A stretch of 64,000 nucleotides of DNA, from assembly GCA_949358305.1 (NCBI GenBank), contig OX442314.1:61141369-61205368 (forward strand), in the 5' to 3' direction. Within the stretch, counting starts at the first letter, position 1. Every line of letters starts with the position of its first letter. Origin of the DNA: Strigamia acuminata. Lineage: Eukaryota; Arthropoda; Chilopoda; Geophilomorpha; Linotaeniidae. Shown one piece after another: positions 36,048 through 45,380 of the stretch. Under the pieces are notes generated by a model. The model saw nothing but the letters and a program-made list of their open reading frames with translations, was not told where the DNA came from and ran no database searches. A program made the translations under genes and the position numbers.

Positions 36048-36648
36048 CACACACCACAGCAGTGATCAGTTGATCTATTACAACACAAGTTATAAACAAA
36101 GGATAAATCTTTACACGTAAATAATAAGGTGATATATTTTGGCACAGCTATCATTAACTCACAAAAGCAATATGTTACATATGAGTTGTATGCCATGCTC
36201 CTATTGAATAGTTCAAAGAACAAGACCCAGTAAGGAATGTTGTTTGTTGGAAGCGGATAGCTGCAATGTTTGTGTTTATTGAAGGAATGCCTCAATTTCA
36301 TTTCGAGCAAATGATGTTGTGTAGTTAAAACGAGTGATAGTCACAAAGATTTTGTATAACTTTTTTAAATCATGACAGGAATTGAAAATAACTGACTAGA
36401 AAATTACCTTTTTATTTTCATTATGAAAGATATATCAAGACATACCACCTATACTCTTTCCACACTCAAGGTTAACCCTGGAAGCTTACGTAGAACTGCA
36501 ATGTAACTATATTGCATTGCATTTTTAAAGGTCATGGGAAGAGAAAAATAAAAATTGAGGAGAAGATTGTTTGTGTCATTATTAGACCAAATCCATTGTT
36601 TATACGTGTTCAATTGTTTCGAGATTGTTATATCGTTTGTTTAAACGT

Positions 36649-37039
36649 TTGAAAATTCTCAAATGTCCTCCATTTTTAGTTTTCGAAAGTTTCCAAAAGT
36701 TGCCGTTGGTGGCGCTATTTATGACGTCATCGGCGACAAACAAGCAGCTTTTTAGCATGGGCTTGGCTTCATTTAAGAGCTACGAAAATTTATTATTAGT
36801 TCTTTTGAACCTATACACTTGCAACAAATAGCAAATTGGAATATTTACTGAATATTAAAATCCCAATAACCTAACAGTGTTGTCAAATTTGGAAAAAAAA
36901 TTTCGTAGCTCTTAAATGAAGCCAAGCCCATGCTAAAAAGCTGCTTGTTTGTCGCCGATGACGTCATAAATAGCGCCACCAACGGCAACTTTTGGAAACT
37001 TTCGAAAACTAAAAATGGAGGACATTTGAGAATTTTCAA
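36649..37039. mobile_element. nested palindromic MITE
   Basis: Two arms of about 135 bp (TTGAAAATTCTCAAATGTCC at the left, inverse at the right) around about 100 bp. It sits within the outer element's left arm, interrupting GTTTAAACGTTGT. ACGT is on both sides, consistent with a short target duplication. Confidence 0.75.
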
Positions 37040-37845
37040 ACGTTGTGGTGGCCAACGGGTCACCAAGAGGATTGGAAAAGACATTTTAGTGTTTTTACGT
37101 GTTTTATCATATTCTATCAGCATTTATCGTGTTTCTTTTTTATAAGTAAAGAGTTTTGCATAGTGGACTAAATTGAGAACTATTCAGAGTAATCATATCG
37201 TTTTTCCCAAATGTTTAATCATTGTAAAACAAAGAATAAAGAATTTAATGTGATATTTTAATTATAAATGATGATCTCTTTATTACACCACATTGCATAA
37301 TTTTGAGTCACTTGGATCACCTGCTTGGATGGCATGACAACCAGCCCTGGATGCAGCACAGGACGTACATCCTGTTCCCTGGATGGGAGCTATGAAGCAA
37401 TACACCTTGCTTAAAAGGAGTTATGTGGCAATCTAGAGGTTTGGATGCTGGGAGAATTCTCAGCCAAACTTCAGTTCAAGTCTCCTTTTCACCAGTACCA
37501 GTCATGTCATGTTTTGCTCCAGTGTTTCTACAAACCCAGTAATAATATGATTGTGATTATCCTGCACCAAAGGAATTTGGATTCACCTTGCTGATAGGGT
37601 AAAGCAGCTAGGTTACATCTTGCTAATTGGGATTCATTAGCTAGATATTTGTCTTGCTGCACAGGATTTGTCAGCTAGATTTATCTTGCTCAAACAGCCA
37701 GTTTGAGTTGAGATTTCAGAGTTTTGAAGCCAAATTGTGTGTAACAATTTGGGAGTTTATCTTTGCACTCAGAGCAAGGGAGTCTTAGCCTTGGACTTTA
37801 ACAAGCGGGCGCCTCCTTGAGCGTTTAATCAAGAAGGAATCAAGT

Positions 37846-38038
37846 ACTTGTACGAGATTCACTGTGTGAGACGCACGAGAGACGGACGACATCGCCGCAG
37901 CTTACGGAACCACCACGGGACCCGAATTGCGAGGCGCCGCCCGAGACGAACCACGACGACCAGCCGCCAAGGAATTTCTCAAGCCCGAGAAATTACCCGA
38001 ACCACTGACCGTCGAGGAGGAGTTTGCAGTGACGTGAG
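37846..38038 (+). other. GC-rich open stretch inside the 2.2 kb TIR element
   Basis: One plus-strand frame is open and rich in A, E, R and P (for example AYGTTTGPELRGAARDEPRR, ending LTVEEEFAVT) before a GTGAGT donor-like site. Composition is unlike the flanks, so it may be a captured exon. No family is recognised. Confidence 0.3.
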
Positions 38039-39673
38039 TAGCGTTGAATAGTGCGAAAGCACGTCCTTTCCGGATTTCCCGGCACTATTCTCGCCTTTGC
38101 GAGTGTTATTTGACGCCATTCGCAATAATAAGGAGAAGCGCGACGTTGACAAGCCAGCCACGCCGCGAGAGAAGATTGTTTCTATTATTTTCCATATTAT
38201 TACTAACAATTTGCATTATTTCCAGTAGTATTGTTTAATTTAACATTATTTGTATAATTAACCCAATTTGCACCATGAATAAACAGAAATAGTCATTTTA
38301 AGTAAAGAAAGTGTATTTTATTAGCCAAACCAGATTTAAGTAGTCAATTTTAGTGAGTTTAGTCTGAGAAGGAGTATTAATTTAAACATTAATATTTCTC
38401 CTCATTTGTGAAGTTATTTGTTTTAGAATATTAGAAGAATATTCAGGTTTTGATAAGACCCGTCGTGGCAACCCGTTGTATCTCATTTGCAAAGGTGACA
38501 TTTGAGATCACAACAACGTTTAAACGAACGATATAACAATCTCGAAACAATTGAACACGTTTCAACAATAGATTTGGTCTAATAATGACACAAACAATCT
38601 TCTCCTCAATTTTTATTTTTCTCTTCCCATGACCTTTAAGTAGGCCAATGGGAGCCCAGCTTCCAGGGTCAACCTTGAGTGTGAAAAGAGTATAGGTACC
38701 TATTTGTATAGAGATTTTTACTTTTTTCTTTCTTCAATGGCTTGTACCCATGATGAAAAGCGAAATATCTGACCAATGTTGCAATTTTAACAGTATGTTT
38801 TGTGTCAAATTGGAGCACATAACATTGTCTCTTGGATGTAGTGTTGGCATCTGTGCTTTGCGCTTTGTTTAGTCCGGATGCGTGGGGTAATTAGTCCCTA
38901 AATTACCCTAACGGAGTAGCCCCGTCACAGGTTAGTAATTGGGCTACCGTGCTCATTGTTATTGGGATAGAGCTTGTAAAGGTCGGTTGTCATCTGGTCA
39001 GACGTGGATTTGTGTAGAAATCAGCTGCCAACTGCTAACTTCAAATTAAAATTGTGTAAACTGATGTACCTGACATGTCAATGTGTTTATTACGTTTTTG
39101 GGTTCGAAGAACCGTTAATTACAAGTATATAAAGTATGTTTCCTACAGAATAAGTAAAAACAAAAAAGAAAATCTTTCATTATGTGTTTATTAAAGCCAT
39201 TTTATTGTGTTAAGGTTGCTTGTTTGTTTCAAAAAGAGAGAAGATACTCAATCTGGGAGATAAATTAGGTTTGGGAGGCAGATGAATGTTCTGAAAATTC
39301 TAAAAATGTATATTTAGGCAAAAAATAGCTTTTCAGGTAAAGGAATGCAGCAATGTGCGCTACTTGGCAGCCAAATCCGTCGGGTCAACTGATGACGGTC
39401 GTGGCCTTTCTCGATAGATGAATATGTCTATTGAGAGCCTTCGGCCTCAGAACCAGAGTGGAAGGAGCAGGTGATACAACATGGTATGCACATTTTTGGT
39501 GCTTGACAATTGAATTAACATACATTTTTTGGTGCTTGACAATTGACGTAACATACATTTTTTGGTTGGAATTGTATGAATTAAGTTGCATCACTCAATT
39601 TTGACTGCAATTATAGCGATTGCTATAAAATATTGGTGTGTACAAAGAGATAGCATTTAAAAACTTAAGTAAA

Positions 39674-40671
39674 TGTCATGAACCGGTTGTTTACGATGGT
39701 TAAACCACGGTTGAAAAGCGCGCCGGTTACGATACAAGGAGAGCCTGGTCCCGAATAAAGGCCCGGGCAATGATTAGCAGCCTGGAGGGTGGCGGCAAGC
39801 TAATCCCCTTACTCGATCAATTCACAAATTTTGCCGGGTCTGTTGACATTATAAAATGGAAGAGAGAATGCTCACGAGTGGACTTAACTACACTAACGTG
39901 GCTTATACTAAGTTTGGTTGGGGCCCCTAATGGCGGAGCGACCAAACCGAGCAAACGCGCACTAATCGCGCACAAAAGACAAAATAATAACTCTTGATCA
40001 ACTGAATCATATCTGCAATCCTTCGGCACGTATCAGCGGCATAAAATCGTAAAGAAAACAAAGGATCAACGAAAGGAAAGGAATTCAAAGATGACACGCG
40101 GAATTAAACACGCGATATGACAATGAACATACTCAACATGCGTAAATCAATGGCATGGAGTCAATACTGTGAGCTAACACAGGAGAAAGGTTGCCAAATG
40201 CTCCGGCCAATTAAGGCTCTTACTAAGCTCATGGACTTGTACCTTCTGATTGAATCTGGCTTGAAACAGCTCTGAAGTGAACTTGGGCCAGATCCAATAC
40301 AGAATTAGAGGTAAAGCCAATGAGGTAATCAAATCTGAGCCAATCAAGCGCGTTGGTGAATAATTAACGCGATGACTAAGCGTGAGTAACTCAGACATTT
40401 GAATTAGGATGGATAAACTAAATGAAATCAGGAGGAGTAACAGTGGAAAATACACAACTTAGACTAGTCTGATGTGGCTGAATTGAGCCACACCAGACCA
40501 AATCAAGAGATAAACATGAATAGGAAATGAAGGTAAGACAAAACTCAAATTACATTAGGTTTAGGATTTATTAAGAGTTTTAACAAAACAATGGTTAGGA
40601 ACACACGGAATAACGCGCACAAACACAACAATTGGTGAGGGAAAACAGCGCGTAGATACCGGGCCGTGACA
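39674..40671. repeat. solo LTR, copy B (inverted relative to copy A)
   Basis: Begins TGTCATGAACCGG and ends GGGCCGTGACA, 998 bp. TAAA is duplicated at 39670-39673 and 40672-40675, and the empty site is visible in the parental copy at about 22733. It is the reverse complement of 32691-33671 with modest divergence. Confidence 0.9.
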
Positions 40672-41691
40672 TAAATATGTGCAGATTATGCTCTTATATT
40701 TTTCTGAATAATTAAACACCATTCATTTAGTGTTTTTTGATGTCAACCATTTTTTTCCCACTCAATATTTTTTTTTCTACACTCAATATTGAGATTACAA
40801 TTGTAAGGAAATTAAGTTGCATCACTTAAATCCAACTGTAACTACAGAAATTACTATATAAAATTGGTGTATACTGTATTTTTTAGGTACTTGAAAATTG
40901 AAGTAACACACACGTGTTAATAATACCGTATTTTTTCAATTAAGAGTCGCGATTTCATATAAGAGCCGCCCTCGATCCGGAGCTGTGGCTGTTAATTGAG
41001 TTTTGTTTTATTCAAGTTTAAGCCTGAAGGCAACTTCAAAGAATTGTTTTGGCGCTATGTTGAGAATGGAACGACCATATACATATATGGAACAATCGTA
41101 ACGTTACATAGTAAATACGGTACATGCGTAACGTATCAAATACGGTGCCAGTATTGCGCCAATTGCAATAAGAGTCATGGCTCAGAAAACCAGCTTTGAA
41201 TAAGAGCCGCGGCTCTTAATTTGTGACGATTCTACTTTTGGCTGATTTAATAGCCATTTAAGATAGATAAATAATCGGTTTAAACAAGACGTTGCTAGGA
41301 GTAGCAACAACCTAACCGAGATAAGCTTACAGAAGTCTGTGTAAAAATATGAATTCATGACTGAGCAGAAATAACTTACAGTTTTTAGTGTGACATAACA
41401 TATTTATTACTGAATAACAATAACAAAAATGGTGGGTTCTTGACGCGTGTAAACGGCGGCATCAACTGGTTGAGGATCCGGGCGAAGCCAGAGGGATACG
41501 GCTGACTTGCGGCATCGTCACAAATATCGCTACGGAGACGTATTTGGTCCGCAGCATCGATTATCTAAATATGCGAAGAGTCCTTCGCATAAACAGGAAT
41601 ATTCGGCAGAATATTCCATTGTTTCAAATGAATAAGAGTAAAGTGATTAATGGAATATAACAAATGAATTGTTATATAAATATTAATTGGG

Positions 41692-42190
41692 CGGGGACCG
41701 TCACGACAATTGAGAGAACGTCGCGGGAGTTGTTGAGACTCCATCCGCCAGCATGCCTTACGACGACAAGATCTCGTGATCAGGCGCCGAGTATTTAATT
41801 GTACGCTTTAGTTCGCTATCGGTGGTACCAACCACCAGGTAAACATTTCTATGGACTTACCGGGATAAAAAGTATTGCCAATACAGGATTACCAATGCCC
41901 GAGTAATTTGTTTAACACGATATATTTTATATATCGTTCACGGGTTACTAACCCGGAGGGTACGATGGGGCGGGGACCGTCACGACGGTCGAGAGAACCA
42001 TCGCGGGAGGATTTGACTCCTCCATCCGCCAGCATGCCTTACGATGACGGGATCCATTGATCGAGCACCGGGTAAAATATTACTTGGCCACTGCCGTTGG
42101 ATTACCATTATCCAGGTAGTTATTTATCGCAACATCTTGAAGATATTACTCACGGGCTACCAACCCGGCGTGTTACCTGTGCATTAGGCC
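41692..42190. repeat. 277-bp tandem duplication inside the large LTR
   Basis: GGGCGGGGACCGTCACGAC, then CATCCGCCAGCATGCCTTAC, recurs at 41692 and 41968. The rest of the unit is recognisable but diverged (for example ACGGGTTACTAACCCGG versus ACGGGCTACCAACCCGG). Confidence 0.85.
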
Positions 42191-42331
42191 TTTACCGACT
42201 TTTAACGAGCGGAAGGACCAATCGTAGAAAGACGGGAACCTGCGTGGGCTGTTTACAACGACCATCCTGCAGCGGACTGTGGCCAGTTAGCTGAGGGACC
42301 TACTTTCATTTAGCAAGGTCGTACTGTATAC

Positions 42332-42850
42332 TGTCACGTGTACGAACCGTGCCAATTAATGCGCGATTCGTAACACGTAATTCGAGTTATTATTAGTTAA
42401 AGTTGCTAAATTTCGGCCACAGATGGCGCTGGCGGCTGGAATCCGTCATCGCCATGTGATGGACCGATCAATTCAATTATGGGGTTTATGGCAGATTTGC
42501 TATAAATAAGGAGCCCGCACTAAGACAGGTCTCTAATACCTTTTGCCTTTCAGAGACTAGAGAGTCCAATGTCGCCTCAATAAAGAGAGCGGCTGCCGAC
42601 TATAAACAGCAACAATTAAAATACCATTCAGATTATCACACAGTTGTTTTATAGCCCAAGTAATAGAAGTTGTAAATTTAACAAATGTAAAAGTGACAAT
42701 TTATCCAAATATCATTCTGACCTGTTTGAGAATAAAACTGAATTGAATTTAAAGCATAAACCAAATCTCATTCTTTCCTTTCACACTCACTAAACCCCAA
42801 ATTAAACATAGTTGCGTGGAAACCTAATTAGGCCCGGAAACCACGTAACA
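42332..42850 (+). repeat. Gypsy-1 5' LTR
   Basis: TGTCACGTG to CGTAACA. TATA box GCTATAAATAAGG near 42500 and AATAAA at about 42578. The presumed primer-binding site begins two bases downstream with TGGTGGAGATGG (42853); its tRNA is not identified. Confidence 0.95.
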
Positions 42851-43806
42851 AATGGTGGAGATGGCGGTTCTTTCCCCGGGACCAAAAGTAGAATAAAAAC
42901 CCCGAAAATTAGAGCTAAAATCATTAAAATTGCAAAATTTAGAGTAAAATGAGTGAAATTAGAATTAAAAACCACATAAAATTGGCAAATTTAGCTTAAA
43001 ATAGCGTTGAAAATCATATAAAATTTTGAGAAATCCCAAACTAATTTGAATATGAGTGATTCATTTGTGAAATTGATAGGAAAGTGAAAGTGAGTCATTG
43101 CTAGTGAATAAATAGGTCAATTAGATTGAAAATTGATAAAGTCTAAAAAAATAAAATAGAATAGAATAGAAGTTTTGAGTGTTTAAATTGGATAAATTTG
43201 CATTTGAGTGTTATTTACTGTGATATTTGACTTTGAATTGAATTGATATAGTATTATTGATTGAATTTTGATAAAATTAAATGAAAGTGTATAGTAATGA
43301 AGAATTTAATTGTGAATGTAAGATAAAATTGAATAATAATAGAGAATATATTGTTTATATTTATTAATGAATTTATTTTCTTTCCAGAGCATTTTTGTAA
43401 AGTGTTATTAATAAGAAAATTTTCCTTGAATATTTGCTAATAATAGTTGATGAATTTTTGTAATTATGACCGTGAAAATGAATTGTTTTTGATATTTTTG
43501 TAATTATGACCGTGAAAATGAATTGTTTTTGAAATTTTTGTAGAAAATGACCGTGAAAATGTTTTTTTTTTCTTGAATTCTTTTGTAGAAATTTTTGAGA
43601 TTTAATTGTTAAGATTGAATTGTTTAATTATTGGATTGTTTTAGTATCTTGAAATATTTCTGTAAGAATTGAAGTGTTAATCACTGATTTATTTTTCAGA
43701 AAGTGAAAAGTGTTCTGTGTGCTAAAGAGTTATAGTGTTGATTATAAATTGGAGAAGTGAATTAAAAGTGCTTCAAGTCAAAGGGTTGTGTCTTAAGATT
43801 AATTAG

Positions 43807-45309
43807 TTAGCCATTGCGGAATCCAATCAATATAAATTTGCACAAGTAGTGACGGATTATCTGTTTTCGAAAAAGGAACCAGGTGAACGTGATTCACCAA
43901 GGGAACCACCTGATGACAAAGTGACTGATCGGAGGACAAGATCAAAATCCAAAGGTGAACTAAAAACACAAAAAAGGGAAGATACTGAAACCCCCGATCA
44001 GCGCAATCAAAGATTAATAGATCCAGGTGTGTATAATTGGTTACTGCCTGAGGAACAATTGGAATTAGGTGATCTTTTGGAAAGTGTGCAGATAAATTTG
44101 GACGACGCATTTGAGGACGCAGCTAAGGATATTGAGGAGCACGAGAGACTAATTCAATCACAAGTGACAATTAAAAGTGAGCAATTACCAATTAAGATGG
44201 CATCATCACCAGAACTAGGAGTAATACAGACGGTGTTACAAAACTTAGTGGTCAATAGAAGGAATCCAGTTGATTTTGATCCAGCCACAGGGAATATTGA
44301 CACATGGTTAATCGGATATGAAGATACAATAGCCAATGATACTGAAAGGATTAAACACCTGTCAATTGTGCTGAAATCTTCCGCATCATCGTGGTATTTA
44401 GATCAACTTCCGTTGCATCCGAATAGAACATGGACACAATGGAAGGATGCGTTGAAGACTAAATTTAGACGACAAATAACAACAATTCTGTCGAAATTAC
44501 AGGCAATGCAGCACAAAGATGGAACAGCTTTGGAACATATGCAGAAAATATTGAAAGAGTGTTCTTATGCAAGACCAGCATTCACTGAGGAACAAAAGAT
44601 ATTTCATGTGTTTCAAGGACTTAAAAAGGTGACTAGAGATAGATTAGTAGTCAATTTTCCAAAGACATTGGATCAATTAACATCTCAACTTGGATTATTG
44701 GAAGCTCATGCATTCAGTGAGGACCCTGCAGAAGTTTTACTAACCCTACTGCAAAAAGCTGTTGATACAACAGGCGAGGTGAAACCAAGCTTGTTAGTTG
44801 AACCGAGCGACGTCAATAAAACCAAAGACGAGTTGTTAGCAGAGGTCAAAGTGCTAAGACAACAGCAGCAGTTTGGGGAAGTTCAATATGCAGAGGTTAC
44901 TCCTGTCTTCTATCAAAATCAATGGTACACACCACATCCAAACCAGGCCCAGTTCTACAATAGAGGCAACTTTAGAGGACGATCTGGACAACAACGTGGA
45001 TGGTGGAATAATGATAATAGGAACCAAGGAAGAGGATGGAATAATAACAAAGGTCAAAACAGAGGCAATTGGAATAATCAGTGGAATAATTCAGGTCAAG
45101 GATTCCAACAGCAATATCCACAACAGCAGTGGAACCCACCACAACAGCAATGGAATCCACAACAAGGACAAAGACCACAGGGGAACCCAAATAACCAAGG
45201 CCATCCATTAAATCCAAATTACAAAGGTAAAAGATATGATCCAAATTACCAAGGCCGAGGAAATCGAGGAGCCCCACGTGGTGGACCAATTAATCCATCG
45301 GGAAACTAG
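43807..45309 (+). CDS. gag: Gypsy-1 gag
   Basis: The open frame runs from just after a stop at 43804 to TAG at 45307-45309. It contains the retrotransposon gag capsid region (DTWLIGYEDTIANDTERIK, SSASSWYLDQLP) at roughly codons 155-265. The tail (from about 44950) is rich in G, N, Q, R and W, with RGN, GRGWNN and QQQWNP repeats. It lacks any CCHC zinc knuckle, so RNA binding is presumably by the RGG/Q-N tail. The first ATG in frame is at 44197, but about 130 codons upstream look coding (acidic and basic, QRNQRLIDPGVYNWLLPEEQ), so initiation may be non-AUG or from a spliced leader. Confidence 0.85.
   Translation, partial: LAIAESNQYKFAQVVTDYLFSKKEPGERDSPREPPDDKVTDRRTRSKSKGELKTQKREDTETPDQRNQRLIDPGVYNWLLPEEQLELGDLLESVQINLDDAFEDAAKDIEEHERLIQSQVTIKSEQLPIKMASSPELGVIQTVLQNLVVNRRNPVDFDPATGNIDTWLIGYEDTIANDTERIKHLSIVLKSSASSWYLDQLPLHPNRTWTQWKDALKTKFRRQITTILSKLQAMQHKDGTALEHMQKILKECSYARPAFTEEQKIFHVFQGLKKVTRDRLVVNFPKTLDQLTSQLGLLEAHAFSEDPAEVLLTLLQKAVDTTGEVKPSLLVEPSDVNKTKDELLAEVKVLRQQQQFGEVQYAEVTPVFYQNQWYTPHPNQAQFYNRGNFRGRSGQQRGWWNNDNRNQGRGWNNNKGQNRGNWNNQWNNSGQGFQQQYPQQQWNPPQQQWNPQQGQRPQGNPNNQGHPLNPNYKGKRYDPNYQGRGNRGAPRGGPINPSGN
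45300..45306 (+). promoter_or_regulatory. -1 ribosomal frameshift heptamer GGGAAAC
   Basis: In gag frame it reads G GGA AAC followed at once by TAG. It fits the X XXY YYZ rule for -1 slippage, and the -1 frame is open from here into pol. The stop adjacent to the slip site would aid pausing. Confidence 0.75.
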
Positions 45310-45380
45310 AATGGCCACAAAGACGAAATAACAAAAAGAAAAGAAGAAAAAGGAAATTAGAAATTATCGAGTTACACGCT

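Larger units (their letters stand above)
36452..38692. mobile_element. 2.2 kb TIR (foldback) element, TA target duplication
   Basis: Arms of about 185 bp (36452-36640 and 38508-38692) are inverted: TACTCTTTCCACACTCAAGG at the left and its inverse at the right. The uninterrupted sequence at 21800 (CCACCTAGGTACC) gives the empty site and proves a TA duplication. The interior holds a nested palindrome (36649-37039), AT-rich DNA and a GC-rich patch near 37800-38040. No transposase ORF is seen, so it is non-autonomous. Termini match the intron 4 MITE. Confidence 0.9.
36176..41220 (+). repeat. second copy of OATP 3' UTR and downstream DNA, with insertions
   Basis: Collinear with 21531-23220, from TATGAGTTGTA through the UTR, poly(A) region and downstream MITE. 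Interrupted at 36452-38692 by a TIR element and at 39674-40671 by a solo LTR, and ended at 41220 by the large Gypsy. Since it extends past the poly(A) site it is a DNA-level duplication, not a retrocopy. No OATP coding exon is included. Confidence 0.9.

Noticed and set aside
36176-41220. Processed (reverse-transcribed) copy of OATP
   Set aside because: The copy extends beyond the poly(A) signal and has no exon or poly(A) tail; it is a DNA duplication.
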